DNA of 64,000 nucleotides from Agromyces sp. G08B096 (GCF_040267705.1 NZ_CP158374.1:496001-560000); one strand, 5' to 3'. Shown: positions 1-8,945, counted from the stretch's first letter. Program-made: numbers and translations. The notes: generated by a model not told the origin, from the letters alone.

Positions 1-1057
1 CGGCGACGATCGGCACCCCGAAGCTGAGGGCGTACTGGGTGCCGCCGAAGCCGGCGTTGGTCACGAAGACGTCGGTCTTCGGGAAGAGCAGGTCGTACGG
101 CAGGAACTCGGCCGCGCGCGCGTTCGCCGGCAGCTCGCCGAGCTCGGCGACCGGGCGGCCGCCCGTGGAGACCACGACGAGCACGTCGAGATCGGCCAGG
201 GCGTCGAGCGTCGGCCGGACGAGCCGCCCGAAATCGCGGTTGTCGATCGTCCCCTGGGTGACGTGCACGACCGGTCGGTCGGCGCGGTCGAGCTCGTCCC
301 ACCAGGTCGGCAGCGCCGCGGCGACCGGGGCGGGCGGCAGCACGGTGCCCGCGAATCTGACGTTCGGCGACAGATCGTGCCGCGGGTATTCGAACTCGGC
401 GGCGGACAACTGCAGGAACCGGTCGAAGCGGCGCGAGAAGTCGAGCACGAAGGCGTCGAGCGCGGGCCGGCCGAGTGAGCGGAGCACGTCGTCGGCGAGG
501 CGTTGCGTGCGGCGGAAGACGACGCGCTGCACGAGCAGGTTGAGCGCGCGGTTCCGCAGACGGCCGGCCGGGCTCGCGTTCGGGCGGAGCCCCAGGCCGT
601 AGGGCGCGACGTCCGTGCTCGACTGGCTGAGCGGCACGACGCCGACCGCGATGATCGGCGGCCGGCTCGTCGGGTCGTCGAGCAGCAGGGGGACGGCGCC
701 CGCGAAGGCGGCCTCGACGATGACGGCGTCGGGGGAGAGTTGGGCGATCGCCTCCTCGAGTGCCCGCGTCTGATCGGGGATGGGACGGATGAACACGGTC
801 TGGATGTCGTATTCGAGTTTGGCGACGCCGCGGTGCCGGTCCCGCTCCGGGAGGTGATCGTGCATCTGCCGGTCGTCGTAGTCGGCGAGGCCGCCGAGCG
901 GCAGGTGCCGGGCGCCGGCCTCTTCGACGCTCGCACGGAACCGCGAACCGGTGAGGACGGCGACGTCGTGGCCGCGGGCGGCGAGGTCGCGGGCGATCGC
1001 GACGATGGGGCCGACATGGCCCTGGATGGGGTTGGCGCAGAGGAGGTAGGTGGACAT
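1..1057 (-). CDS. MGT-family glycosyltransferase (GT1), C-terminus beyond the left edge
   Basis: The frame opens at ATG 1057 (complement) as MSTYLLCANPIQGHVGPIVA and stays open to base 1, giving 352 codons of an enzyme usually about 400-430 residues long. The N-terminal GxxGHxxP-type acceptor-side motif is present. Near the cut end there is TNAGFGGTQYALSFGVPIVA, the nucleotide-sugar binding signature of UDP/TDP-sugar glycosyltransferases of the macrolide (MGT) type. The family moves a sugar from an NDP-sugar to a small hydrophobic acceptor in the cytosol; the acceptor here cannot be read. A -10-like TACGGT lies 8 nt before the start. Family is confident, substrate unknown. Confidence 0.85.
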   Translation of the reverse strand, partial: MSTYLLCANPIQGHVGPIVAIARDLAARGHDVAVLTGSRFRASVEEAGARHLPLGGLADYDDRQMHDHLPERDRHRGVAKLEYDIQTVFIRPIPDQTRALEEAIAQLSPDAVIVEAAFAGAVPLLLDDPTSRPPIIAVGVVPLSQSSTDVAPYGLGLRPNASPAGRLRNRALNLLVQRVVFRRTQRLADDVLRSLGRPALDAFVLDFSRRFDRFLQLSAAEFEYPRHDLSPNVRFAGTVLPPAPVAAALPTWWDELDRADRPVVHVTQGTIDNRDFGRLVRPTLDALADLDVLVVVSTGGRPVAELGELPANARAAEFLPYDLLFPKTDVFVTNAGFGGTQYALSFGVPIVA

Positions 1058-1065
1058 GACGAGCG

Positions 1066-1071
1066 ACCGTA
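1066..1071 (-). promoter_or_regulatory. -10 hexamer of the glycosyltransferase, near-leaderless
   Basis: TACGGT on the minus strand ends 8 nt before the ATG at 1057, so transcription would begin at or within about two bases of the start codon. No clear -35 box is visible. Confidence 0.4.
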
Positions 1072-1231
1072 GTGACGCTGAGGATGCCTCGACAAGAGAA
1101 TCCGGCGCCGTTCAGGGCCAGCCCGTCGCGGTTTCAGTGGCAGCACCGAGAGTCCGGGAATGTCCAGGTCAGACCGGGTGTTGTACCAATGTCCGGACGG
1201 ATCTGACTCCCGTCCGCGAAGGGAGGAGCCC

Positions 1232-1648
1232 GTGGGCATCCACTACGTCGAGTTCGAGGACGACGCCGGGGTGCTGCGGCGGTACCGCAAGCACCCGAAC
1301 GGCCGCGGCCTCGTCGCGACGACTGCGAAGGTCGACCCGACCGCCTTCGTCGACCCGACCGCCTACGTCGACCCCGGCGCCGAGGTGCAGCCGCACGCGA
1401 CCATCGGCCCCGGCGGCTGGGTCGATCGCGATGCGATCGTCGCCGAGCGCGCCACGATCGGGGTCAACGCGCACGTCGGCCGCCGAGCCGTCGTCGGCCG
1501 CAACGCCATCGTCGGCCCCTACGCCGAGATCGGCGCGGACGCGCGCATCCAGAACGGCGCTCGCGTGCCCCGCGAGCAGGTCGTCGAGGCGGGCGGCGAG
1601 TACCGCGCGTCGAACGACGACCTGCGCCGGCTCGGCCTCGCGGCCTGA
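1232..1648 (+). CDS. Left-handed beta-helix hexapeptide-repeat protein
   Basis: 138 residues from GTG 1232, chosen because GGGAGGAG lies 3-10 nt upstream; a longer frame from 1160 has no such site. After a polar N-terminus (residues 1-25), repeats of the form [VI]-x-x-x-A-x fill about residues 30-115 (KVDPTAFVDPTAYVDPGAEV, ATIGVNAHVGRRAVVGRNAI). These are hallmarks of the left-handed beta helix seen in acyltransferases and gamma-class carbonic anhydrases. No catalytic His triad typical of either class is obvious, and the N-terminal region lacks a transferase domain. A structural or orphan acyltransferase-like role is possible. It ends just before a bidirectional terminator. Confidence 0.7.
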   Translation: MGIHYVEFEDDAGVLRRYRKHPNGRGLVATTAKVDPTAFVDPTAYVDPGAEVQPHATIGPGGWVDRDAIVAERATIGVNAHVGRRAVVGRNAIVGPYAEIGADARIQNGARVPREQVVEAGGEYRASNDDLRRLGLAA

Positions 1649-1670
1649 GCCGTCGCGCGAAGCACAGCAG

Positions 1671-1699
1671 GATGCCCCGGGCCAGATGCCCGGGGCATC
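1671..1699. terminator. Bidirectional terminator hairpin
   Basis: A perfect 11-bp inverted repeat (GATGCCCCGGG / CCCGGGGCATC) has a 7-nt loop and lies between two convergent genes ending at 1648 (+) and 1752 (-). There is no U-tract, as is common for terminators in this GC range. Confidence 0.7.
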
Positions 1700-1706
1700 G
1701 TCGTAT

Positions 1707-1760
1707 CGGGGCGACTCAGCTCGCCGGGGCGACTCAGCTCGCCGGGGCGACTCAGCTCGC
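1707..1760. repeat. Three perfect 18-bp tandem repeats at a gene end
   Basis: The unit CGGGGCGACTCAGCTCGC occurs at 1707-1724, 1725-1742 and 1743-1760. The third copy carries the TGA stop (complement 1752-1754) of the flavin oxidoreductase; the other two lie downstream and repeat the stop in the same frame, 18 and 36 nt on. It looks like a tandem duplication of the 3' coding end. Confidence 0.85.
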
Positions 1761-2801
1761 GAGGGCGCCCGCGAGCAGCTCGAGCGTCTGCACGCGACCA
1801 GGCGTGGCATCCGCGGGTTCCGCCTCGTACGTCCCGCCGATCGGGACGACCATGATCTCGTCGACGCCGTGGCGCTCGGCGAGGCGACGGAGCTCGGCGG
1901 CCGAGGCATCCGGGTCGCCGATGATCCAGCGTCGCCGCATGCCGGCGATGACCTCCTCACCGATCGAGTCGCGGGGCGCGGCGAGCGCCTCCTCGACCGT
2001 CTCGAGCGGGCGCATGGGCTTGTTCGTGCGCAGCCTCGCCATGGAGTGCAGCTGCGGCAGCGCCCGGTCGGCCGCCTCCTCGGCGGTCGGGGCGACCGAG
2101 GCGTTGACGGTCAGGAACGTCTCGGGTGCGGGATGCGCCTCGCTCGGCCGGTACTCGGTGCGGTACAGCTCGAGCGCCCGCTCAAGGCCCTCGCCCGAGA
2201 AGTGGTTCGCGAAGACGTACGGCAGGCCGAGCTCGGCGGCGAGCTTCGCGGAGTAGTCGCTCGAGCCCAGCAGCCACAGCGTGGGCGTCGCCTGCGCGGC
2301 CGGCGTCGCGGTGATCGGGTACTCGCGTCCGCTGGTGAGGCGCAGCGTCGCGCCGTCGGGGGAGAGGAGGCTCAGGATGTCGGCGATGTGGTCGGGGAAC
2401 CGGTCGACGTCGGCCGTCGGCCCCGAGATGCGCAGCAGCTGCGTGATGACGGGGTCGCTGCCCGGCGCGCGCCCGATGCCGAGATCGATGCGCCCGGGCG
2501 CCAGCGCCTCGAGCGCCGCGAACTGCTCGGCGACGACGAGCGGGGCGTGGTTCGGCAGCATGACGCCGCCCGAGCCGACGCGGATCCGCTCGGTCTTCGC
2601 CGCGATCGCGGCGATGAGCACGGGCGGGGTCGTCGACGCGACGGCGGGCATGTTGTGGTGCTCGGCGAACCAGTAGCGCTCGAAGCCGAGGCGATCGGCC
2701 GCGCGCGCGAGCGCGACGGACGAGGCGACGGCGTCGGCCGAGGTCTGCCCGGTCCGCACCGGGATGAGGTCGAGTACGGACAGGCGGGGCGTCGTGGTCA
2801 T
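1752..2801 (-). CDS. LLM-class flavin-dependent oxidoreductase (MsnO8-type)
   Basis: 349 residues from ATG 2801; an alternative in-frame ATG at 2807 adds two residues, and neither has a good ribosome site. The protein has the bacterial luciferase-like TIM-barrel pattern of the MsnO8/LuxAB-like subgroup: LSVLDLIPVRTGQ at the N-terminus, ERYWFAEHHNMP around residue 40, then GSGGVMLPNHAPLVVAEQF and LGIGRAPGSDP. This subgroup uses reduced flavin supplied by a partner; natural substrates are mostly unknown. It is divergent from the flavoprotein oxidase at 3004 with a 200-bp gap, and convergent with the beta-helix gene. Confidence 0.85.
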   Translation of the reverse strand: MTTTPRLSVLDLIPVRTGQTSADAVASSVALARAADRLGFERYWFAEHHNMPAVASTTPPVLIAAIAAKTERIRVGSGGVMLPNHAPLVVAEQFAALEALAPGRIDLGIGRAPGSDPVITQLLRISGPTADVDRFPDHIADILSLLSPDGATLRLTSGREYPITATPAAQATPTLWLLGSSDYSAKLAAELGLPYVFANHFSGEGLERALELYRTEYRPSEAHPAPETFLTVNASVAPTAEEAADRALPQLHSMARLRTNKPMRPLETVEEALAAPRDSIGEEVIAGMRRRWIIGDPDASAAELRRLAERHGVDEIMVVPIGGTYEAEPADATPGRVQTLELLAGALAS

Positions 2802-3003
2802 CCACATGGGCAACGGCTCGACCGCCGGCCCTATTCCGGAGGGGGCGGGAGAACCCTGAGGCGATCGGCGGGAGCGCCCTGACGCGCCGGATCGGCGCCG
2901 CCGCTCCAATGGTGGGGCGTCGTGCGCGTCGCGGGGACTCCCGCGGCCGTCGAGCAGCCCGAGTGCGCCGGCCCGCGACGAGACCCCGAAAGGATCCAGC
3001 AGA

Positions 3004-4524
3004 GTGAACACCCCTGTGCCCGCCGGCGCCGAGCCGGCACTCCGCGACGACGAGTCGCGCGCCGATCACATCGCCCCCGTCATCCCGCTCGCCGACACCA
3101 CGACGAACGGCGCGGATGTCTCCACCCTGAGCCTCCGCGAGGCGCTCGCACTCCTCGCCTCCCGCCTCGACGGCCGGCTCGCGATCCCGGGCGACCCCGG
3201 CTGGGACGAGGCGCGCTCCGCGTGGAACCTCACCGTCGACCAGCGGCCCGTCGCCGTCGTCGTGGCGGCCTCGGCCGCCGACGTGGTCCGCACCGTCGAG
3301 ACCGCCCGCGACGTCGGGCTCTCCGTCGCGCCGCAGGCGACCGGCCACAACGCGGCGCCACTCGCCGCCGACCACGGGCTCGCCGACGCGATCCTGCTCC
3401 GCACGCACGAGCTGCGCGGCGTGGAGGTCGACCCCGACGCGCGCGTCGCCCGCGTGGAGGCCGGAGCCCTCTGGGGCGACGTCGTCGCCGCGGTCGCGCC
3501 GCACGGGCTCACCGCGCTCGCCGGGTCGTCGCACGACGTCGGCGTCGTCGGGTACACGCTCGGCGGCGGCGTCTCGTGGCTCGCGCGCTCGCACGGGCTC
3601 GCGGCCAACCACGTGCTGTCGATCGAGCTCGTGACCGCCGAAGGGCACCTGCGCCGCGTCGACGCCGAGCAGGACCCGAGCCTATTCTGGGCCCTGCGCG
3701 GCGGCGGCGGAGACTTCGGCATCGTCACCGCGATGGAGTTCCGGCTGCACGAGGTGGCCGACGTCACGGCGGGCATGCTGCTCTTCCCCGTCGAGCGCGC
3801 GGAGGAGGTCCTGCAGGCCTGGCGTGAGTGGACCACGACCGCGCCGGCCTCCGCGATGAGCGTCGGGCGCGTGCTGCACCTGCCCCCGCTGCCCGAGCTG
3901 CCGCCCTTCCTCTCGGGACGCTCGGTCGTCGTCGTCGAAGCGGTCGTGCAGGAGTCGCCCGACCGGGCCGACGGCCTGCTCGCGCCCCTGCGCGCGCTCG
4001 GCGCGGAGCTCGACACGTTCCACCCGCAGCCGACCGCCGAGCTCCTCGCGCTGCACATGGATCCGCCCGAGCCGTCGCCCGGCTTCGGCGACGGGATGAC
4101 CCTCGACGAGCTGACCCCGGAGGCCGTGCGCGCCTTCGTGGGCGCCGTCGGCGGGGCATCCGGCACCGCGCTCATGACGATCGAGATCCGCCATCTCGGC
4201 GGGGTGCTCCGGCCAGCGGCCGCGTATCGGGCCGCCGCCGGCTTCGCGGTGCCCGCTCCCGGGGCGACCGCCGGCTTCGATGCGGAGTACCTCGTGTTCG
4301 CGGGCGGTATGGCGCTGCCGGGCATGGAGGATGCGCTGGTCCGCTCGCTCGGCCGGCTGTTCTCCGCCATCGAGCCGTGGCGGGCCGACGTCGAATACCT
4401 GAACTTCGCCGAGCACCGCCGCGACCCCCGCCGGCTCTTCGGCGACCGGCTCGAGCGCCTGCGCGAGATCAAGCGGGCCGTCGACCCGACCGGGGTGATC
4501 CGGTCGAACCACCCCGTGCGCTGA
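3004..4524 (+). CDS. FAD-binding oxidase of the BBE / 6-hydroxynicotine-oxidase type
   Basis: 506 residues from GTG 3004 with GAAAGGA about 10 nt upstream. The PCMH-type FAD domain spans about residues 75-245: QATGHNAAP carries His115 at the position used for 8-alpha-histidyl FAD attachment. It is followed by VEAGALWGDV, SSHDVGVVGYTLGGGVSWLA and FWALRGGGGDFGIVT. The Cys used for a second covalent link in bicovalent berberine-bridge enzymes is not seen near SSHDVG, so attachment is probably mono-covalent. The C-terminal cap ends in a berberine-bridge-like element (DPTGVIRSNHPV). It oxidises an alcohol or amine with O2; the substrate is unknown. Confidence 0.85.
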   Translation: MNTPVPAGAEPALRDDESRADHIAPVIPLADTTTNGADVSTLSLREALALLASRLDGRLAIPGDPGWDEARSAWNLTVDQRPVAVVVAASAADVVRTVETARDVGLSVAPQATGHNAAPLAADHGLADAILLRTHELRGVEVDPDARVARVEAGALWGDVVAAVAPHGLTALAGSSHDVGVVGYTLGGGVSWLARSHGLAANHVLSIELVTAEGHLRRVDAEQDPSLFWALRGGGGDFGIVTAMEFRLHEVADVTAGMLLFPVERAEEVLQAWREWTTTAPASAMSVGRVLHLPPLPELPPFLSGRSVVVVEAVVQESPDRADGLLAPLRALGAELDTFHPQPTAELLALHMDPPEPSPGFGDGMTLDELTPEAVRAFVGAVGGASGTALMTIEIRHLGGVLRPAAAYRAAAGFAVPAPGATAGFDAEYLVFAGGMALPGMEDALVRSLGRLFSAIEPWRADVEYLNFAEHRRDPRRLFGDRLERLREIKRAVDPTGVIRSNHPVR

Positions 4525-4653
4525 GCGCCGCGCCCGCCCGCCCGTCCCGCCGTGCGCGCGGTGGCTCGGGCCGGCGGGCCGCTCGCACGCCCGCCCCGCT
4601 CGGCTCCGGGACATCCGGGGGTTCTCCCGAGTGACGCCGCCGGGCTCGCGGAG

Positions 4654-4659
4654 TATCGT
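4654..4659 (+). promoter_or_regulatory. -10 hexamer upstream of the DUF4407 gene
   Basis: TATCGT lies 30 nt before the ATG at 4690, giving a short leader that contains a G-rich ribosome-binding stretch (GGACGGGGG). The rest of the 4525-4689 gap shows nothing else recognisable. Confidence 0.35.
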
Positions 4660-4689
4660 GACGGGCCTGGAAACGGACGGGGGCCCACC

Positions 4690-6042
4690 ATGAGCCGATT
4701 CGGCGACGCGTTCGCGACACTCGCGGGGGCACGCGAGGACGTGCTCGAACGGGCGCCGGGGCAGCGACAGCGCTACGTCGCCATGGGCATCGTGCTCATC
4801 GCGACCGCCGCCGTCTCCGCCGCCGCCGCATCCTTCGCCCTCGCGATGGCGCTCACCGCGCCGGTGTGGGTCGCCGTCGTCGTGGGCCTGATGTGGGGCC
4901 TCGTGATCCTCGCGATCGACCGCATGCTCGTGGTCGGGATGCCGCGTCAGCCGCGAGCCTCCGCGAACCTGCTCGTCGCCCTGCCTCGGGTCGCCCTCGC
5001 CCTCGTCATCGGCGTCGTCGTCGCCACCCCGCTCACCCTCCAGGTCTTCGAGCGCGAGATCGCCGCCGAGACCGAGGTGATGGCGCTCGAGGCGAAGCAG
5101 GCGTTCGAGGAGGAGCTCGCGGCCGACCCGCGCTACGCCGAGATCGACGAGCTCGCCGCGAGCGTCGCCGCGCAGCGGGAGCTCATCACCGCCGGCGGAC
5201 GTGACGCGCTCGCCGCGGACCCCGACTACGTCGCCGCACAACAGGCGACCGCCGCCGCGCAGGCCGCGTACGACGAGGCCAACCGCGTGTGGCTCGCCGA
5301 GCTCGACGGCACCGGCGGCACGGGCATCGTCGGCGACGGCCCGATCACGCAGTCGAAGAAGCTCGACCGCGACGGCAAGCTCGCGGCGCTCGACGCCGCG
5401 AAGGCTGCAGAGGCCGAGGCGAAAGCCCAGGCCGAGGCGCGGCTCGAGGCCGGCGCAGCCGAGTCGGTCGCGCAGGCGGAGGCGACGCTCGCCGAGGACA
5501 GCGAGCGCCTCGACCGGCTCGTCGCCGCCCGCGACCTCGAGACCGCACGCTTCGAGGCCGCGGCGGATCAGAGCACCGGGATGCTGGCGCGCCTGGAGGC
5601 CCTGTGGCGCATCGGCGAGCGGAACACCCTGCTCGGGTTCGCGCATCTCATGATCGCGCTGCTCTTCGTCTGCATCGAGCTCATGCCCGTGCTGACGAAG
5701 ACCCTGCAGAACCTCATGGCGCCGACGGCGTACGACGAGGTCGCGACGATCACCGACGAGACCATCGTCGAGGCCGAGCGCGACCGCACAGCCGAACGGC
5801 TGCGCGCTGCACGCGACGATCTGGCGCCGACGGTCGAGGTCGCGCGTTACCGCGCCGAGCTGCGCCGGGAGTCGGGCCGCCGCGTCGCCGACGCCTTCGT
5901 GGCCCGTCAGGAGGAGGCGGAGCTCGCCGCGGTCGACGAGTGGGCCGACCAGCGCGCCCCGTTCATCGCCGCCCGCGCCGTGCGGGAGTGGGAGCGCGAC
6001 GCCGACGGCGCGCCGGTCGACTCGCCTCGAGCGAACGCGTAG
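4690..6042 (+). CDS. DUF4407-domain coiled-coil membrane protein
   Basis: 450 residues. Three predicted transmembrane segments lie at about 31-55, 57-76 and 94-116, with the family signature IDRML after the second. A long Ala/Glu-rich coiled coil (about 125-305) follows, then a fourth membrane segment (about 316-336, FAHLMIALLFVCIELMPVLT) and a charged cytoplasmic tail. This architecture matches DUF4407 throughout its length. No catalytic motif is visible and the family has no established function. It stands alone between two leadered genes. A role as a membrane-anchored scaffold is inference only. Confidence 0.8.
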   Translation: MSRFGDAFATLAGAREDVLERAPGQRQRYVAMGIVLIATAAVSAAAASFALAMALTAPVWVAVVVGLMWGLVILAIDRMLVVGMPRQPRASANLLVALPRVALALVIGVVVATPLTLQVFEREIAAETEVMALEAKQAFEEELAADPRYAEIDELAASVAAQRELITAGGRDALAADPDYVAAQQATAAAQAAYDEANRVWLAELDGTGGTGIVGDGPITQSKKLDRDGKLAALDAAKAAEAEAKAQAEARLEAGAAESVAQAEATLAEDSERLDRLVAARDLETARFEAAADQSTGMLARLEALWRIGERNTLLGFAHLMIALLFVCIELMPVLTKTLQNLMAPTAYDEVATITDETIVEAERDRTAERLRAARDDLAPTVEVARYRAELRRESGRRVADAFVARQEEAELAAVDEWADQRAPFIAARAVREWERDADGAPVDSPRANA

Positions 6043-6120
6043 CCGGGCGGTCGGCTGGTCCCACCTGACGGTGCCCTGAGCGTCCGCGCTCGGGGGGTGT
6101 CGCTCGGAGCCCGGCCTTCA

Positions 6121-6126
6121 TAGGCT
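6121..6126 (+). promoter_or_regulatory. -10 hexamer of the baeRF gene
   Basis: TAGGCT lies 54 nt before the ATG at 6181, so this gene has a leader with a strong GGGGGAGGAA ribosome site, unlike the leaderless genes nearby. Confidence 0.4.
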
Positions 6127-6180
6127 GGGGGCGTGCGACACCGCTGTCGCGGGTCGCGAGCATCCCCGGGGGAGGAACGC

Positions 6181-7383
6181 ATGACCGTTCATTACGAGTT
6201 GCCCACCACGGCCGATTTCACCGCACTGGCCGGGGTCCACCACCCGGCGATCTCGATCTACGCGTCCACCTCGCCGGTGGTCGCCGAGCGCGAACGCGCC
6301 GAGGTCGCCGTGAAGAGCGGGTTCGACGAGGCGATCGAGCAGGTGCGCGCATCGGGCGCGGCCGCGCACGAGGTCGAGGCGCTCCGCGCCCGGCGCGACG
6401 CGATCCTCGGCGACCAGCAGCTGTGGGGCAATCTCGCCCGTTCCCTGGCCATCTTCGTGGCTCCCGAGTTCGAAGAGGTCTTCGTGCTGCCGAACCGGCT
6501 CGACGACGCCGTGCACGTCGGCTCGCATTTCACGCTCGGGCAGCTGCTGCGGGCTCCGAGCCAGGATCAGGAGGCGTTCGCGATCACGATCTCCGCGAAC
6601 GAGTGGTGCCTCTGGCACGCGACGCCCACCGACCGGGCGTTCAAGCTCGACGTCGACGCCGAGGGCGTGGCGAACCTCGACGAGGCGACGAACCGCGAGC
6701 CGAACGAGGAGAAGCCGCGCGGACACAACCGGGCCGCCGGAGCCAGCCAGGGCGGGGCGAGCCGGCTCATGGGAGACGAGGGCCGCAAGACCCTCCTCGA
6801 CCTCTACGCCAAGCGGGTGGTCGACGTCGTCCGCCGGGCGCTGCACGAGCTCGACCCCGACGAGCGCGTGCCGCTGTTCGTCTTCTCCGCGGAACCGCTG
6901 CTCAGCCTGTTCATCGAGCGGGTGCGGAACGCCCGGCGCATCGTGCCGGTCGCCGGCGGCTCCGACCGGCTGAACGCCGCCGAGATCGATGAGGCCGTGC
7001 GGCTGCAGCTGGCGAAGCTGAACGTGCGCGAAGCCGCGGCGCAACTGCACTCGCTCACGGAGGGCAGCGCGGGGCGCGTCGAGCGCGATCTCGCCGCGAT
7101 CGCCCATGAGGCGGCCGATGGTGCGGTCGAGACGTTCTGGTTCGACTTCACCACATCGGTGAACGGCACGCTCGACCGGGAGTCGGGAGCCATCCAGTTC
7201 GCGAGCGATCACGGCGCCGGCGACGCGCTCGCCGACGGCAGCCACGCCGGCGACCTGCTGCCCCAGCTCGCGCTGCTCGTGATCGCGAAGGGCGGCAAGG
7301 TGGTCACGGTGCGCGGCGACGACCTCGACGGCTCGGTGTGGAGCGGACCGGCGATGGCCGAGCTGAGGTTCGCACTGGCCTGA
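6181..7383 (+). CDS. baeRF-domain (archaeo-eukaryotic release-factor-like) protein
   Basis: 400 residues with a GGGGGAGGAACGC ribosome site. The sequence has the layout of the bacterial eRF1-like baeRF families (closest in style to family 10/11): an N-terminal ISIYASTSPV strand-turn, a long helical middle, FVLPNRLDDAVHVGSHFTLGQLL, and a C-terminal eRF1-domain-2/3-like segment with LFVFSAEPLLSLFIERV. A GGQ-like peptide-release loop is not evident. Families of this type are thought to act at the ribosome, but no member has a firm role. Gene context gives no further clue. Confidence 0.7.
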   Translation: MTVHYELPTTADFTALAGVHHPAISIYASTSPVVAERERAEVAVKSGFDEAIEQVRASGAAAHEVEALRARRDAILGDQQLWGNLARSLAIFVAPEFEEVFVLPNRLDDAVHVGSHFTLGQLLRAPSQDQEAFAITISANEWCLWHATPTDRAFKLDVDAEGVANLDEATNREPNEEKPRGHNRAAGASQGGASRLMGDEGRKTLLDLYAKRVVDVVRRALHELDPDERVPLFVFSAEPLLSLFIERVRNARRIVPVAGGSDRLNAAEIDEAVRLQLAKLNVREAAAQLHSLTEGSAGRVERDLAAIAHEAADGAVETFWFDFTTSVNGTLDRESGAIQFASDHGAGDALADGSHAGDLLPQLALLVIAKGGKVVTVRGDDLDGSVWSGPAMAELRFALA

Positions 7384-7407
7384 GCGGGAGCCCGACCGGC
7401 AAGCCGC

Positions 7408-7794
7408 TCAGTCGCGCGCGACCGCGAGCGCCCCGCGCCGCGGCGAGCCGCCCGCGGCCGCGAGTTCGAGGACGGGCAGCCGGATGGGGTCCCGCCACCC
7501 GAAGCGGATGACGACCTCGTCGGCCTCCGAGTCTTCGATGATGGCCTCCACGCTGGCCGGCGTCAGCACACGTGCGGATGCGTCGCGCGGGGCCTGCTCA
7601 CGGAGCGCGAGCCAGAGGCTCGTCGGGTGGGGCACCACCCCGGGGTTCGCGGCGGTGAGCTCGAGGCTCCAGCCCGCGCTCGGGCAGAGGCCTTCGCCGG
7701 TGACCCGGATCAGCCGGCTGCCGCAGGATCGGACGGCGGTCGCCCGGAAGTCGGAGGCGTCGAAATCGCAGTGTTGCGTGCTCGATCGGTTCAT
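7408..7794 (-). CDS. Small conserved-looking hypothetical protein
   Basis: 128 residues from ATG 7794 (MNRSSTQHCDFDASDFRATAV). A -10 hexamer TAGGTT ends 7 nt upstream, supporting this start and a leaderless message. The protein is mixed alpha/beta with Cys9 and two more cysteines in its first third, no signal peptide and no membrane segment. I recognise no family. It converges on the baeRF gene with only 24 bp between the stops and is divergent from the F420 oxidoreductase. Confidence 0.6.
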   Translation of the reverse strand: MNRSSTQHCDFDASDFRATAVRSCGSRLIRVTGEGLCPSAGWSLELTAANPGVVPHPTSLWLALREQAPRDASARVLTPASVEAIIEDSEADEVVIRFGWRDPIRLPVLELAAAGGSPRRGALAVARD

Positions 7795-7801
7795 GCGGGC
7801 G

Positions 7802-7807
7802 AACCTA
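7802..7807 (-). promoter_or_regulatory. -10 hexamer, leaderless start at 7794
   Basis: TAGGTT on the minus strand, 7 nt before the ATG. The predicted transcription start coincides with the A of the start codon. Confidence 0.5.
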
Positions 7808-7879
7808 CGAGCGGTGGGGCATCCCGGCATCAGTGCTGCCGCTGAGATCGGACGGCAGGAGCGGCCGCGCAGCGCAGCC

Positions 7880-7885
7880 TAGGCT
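7880..7885 (+). promoter_or_regulatory. -10 hexamer, leaderless start at 7893
   Basis: TAGGCT followed by 7 nt and then ATG 7893. There is no room for a Shine-Dalgarno sequence. Confidence 0.5.
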
Positions 7886-7892
7886 GGTGCGC

Positions 7893-8891
7893 ATGCGATT
7901 CGGAATGTTCGTTCCCCAGGGGTGGCGTCACGATCTCGTCGGCATCGAGCCGGCCCGGCACTGGAGCACGATGCGCGAGATCGCCGAGCGCGCCGATGCG
8001 CCCGACTCGCCCTGGGAGTCGATCTGGGTCTACGACCACTTCCACACCGTCCCCGTGCCGTCGACGACGGAGGCGACGCACGAGGCGTGGTCGCTGATGT
8101 CGGCGTTCGCCGCGTCCACGACGCGCGTGCGACTCGGTCAGATGTGCACCTGCATGGGCTACCGCAACCCCGCGTACCTCGCGAAGGTCGCTGCCACCGC
8201 CGATGTCGTGTCGGGCGGCCGCGTCGAGATGGGCATTGGCGCGGGCTGGTACGAGCACGAATGGCGCGCGTTCGGCTACGGCTTCCCGGATGCTCCCGAG
8301 CGGCTGCGGATGCTCCGCGAGGGCGCCGAGATCATGCACCAGGCGTGGACCACGGGCACGGCGACGTTCCACGGCGAGCACTACGACGTCGACGGCGCCA
8401 TCTTCCAGCCGATGCCGCTGCAGGAGGGCGGCATCCCGATGTGGATCGCCGGCGGCGGCGAGAAGGTGACGCTGAAGATCGCCGCGCAGTACGCGTCGTA
8501 CACGAACTTCTTCGGCAGCCTCGAGGAGTTCACCCGCAAGTCCGAGATCCTCCGCGGGCACACCGAGCGGGCGGGCCGTGACTTCGCCTCGATCACCCGA
8601 TCGGCGAACTTCAACACCGTCATCGGTGAGGATGCCGCGGACGTCGAGCGCCGGCTCGCCGTGATCGAGGCTCGCGTCGCGCCGTACCTCGGTGCGGAGG
8701 CGACCGCCCGGTTCCTCGGCGACTACCGCTCGGAGGGCGCCCTCGTCGGCACCGTGGCCGAGGTCACGGCGAAGCTGGCGGAGGCCAAGGAGCGCGGGCT
8801 CGCGTACGCGATCTCGTACTTCCCCGAGGCCGCGTACGACCGTTCCGGCATCGAGCTCTACGAGCGCGAGGTCATCCCCGCGCTCCGCTGA
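7893..8891 (+). CDS. F420-dependent oxidoreductase, Rv1855c family
   Basis: 332 residues, begun at ATG 7893 because MRFGMFVPQGWRHDLV is the usual N-terminus of this LLM subgroup and a -10 box sits 7 nt upstream. Diagnostic stretches are VYDHFHTVPVPS, THEAWSLMSAFAA, LGQMCTCMGYRNPAYLAKVA and MGIGAGWYEHEWRAFGYGFP, strongly matching the Rv1855c-type family predicted to bind coenzyme F420. The reaction would be hydride transfer to or from F420; the substrate is unknown. With the Rv3369-type protein at 32900 it suggests that this organism makes F420. Confidence 0.88.
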   Translation: MRFGMFVPQGWRHDLVGIEPARHWSTMREIAERADAPDSPWESIWVYDHFHTVPVPSTTEATHEAWSLMSAFAASTTRVRLGQMCTCMGYRNPAYLAKVAATADVVSGGRVEMGIGAGWYEHEWRAFGYGFPDAPERLRMLREGAEIMHQAWTTGTATFHGEHYDVDGAIFQPMPLQEGGIPMWIAGGGEKVTLKIAAQYASYTNFFGSLEEFTRKSEILRGHTERAGRDFASITRSANFNTVIGEDAADVERRLAVIEARVAPYLGAEATARFLGDYRSEGALVGTVAEVTAKLAEAKERGLAYAISYFPEAAYDRSGIELYEREVIPALR

Positions 8892-8933
8892 GCGGGCGCG
8901 ACGGCTGAGCCGTACGCGGCGGCATGACGCCGG

Positions 8934-8939
8934 TAGCGT
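8934..8939 (+). promoter_or_regulatory. -10 hexamer, leaderless start at 8946
   Basis: TAGCGT followed by 6 nt and ATG 8946. Confidence 0.5.
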
Positions 8940-8945
8940 GAGCGC

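Noticed and set aside
1707..1760. Possible CRISPR-like array
   Set aside because: Units are contiguous with no spacers and only 18 bp long; a tandem duplication explains it.
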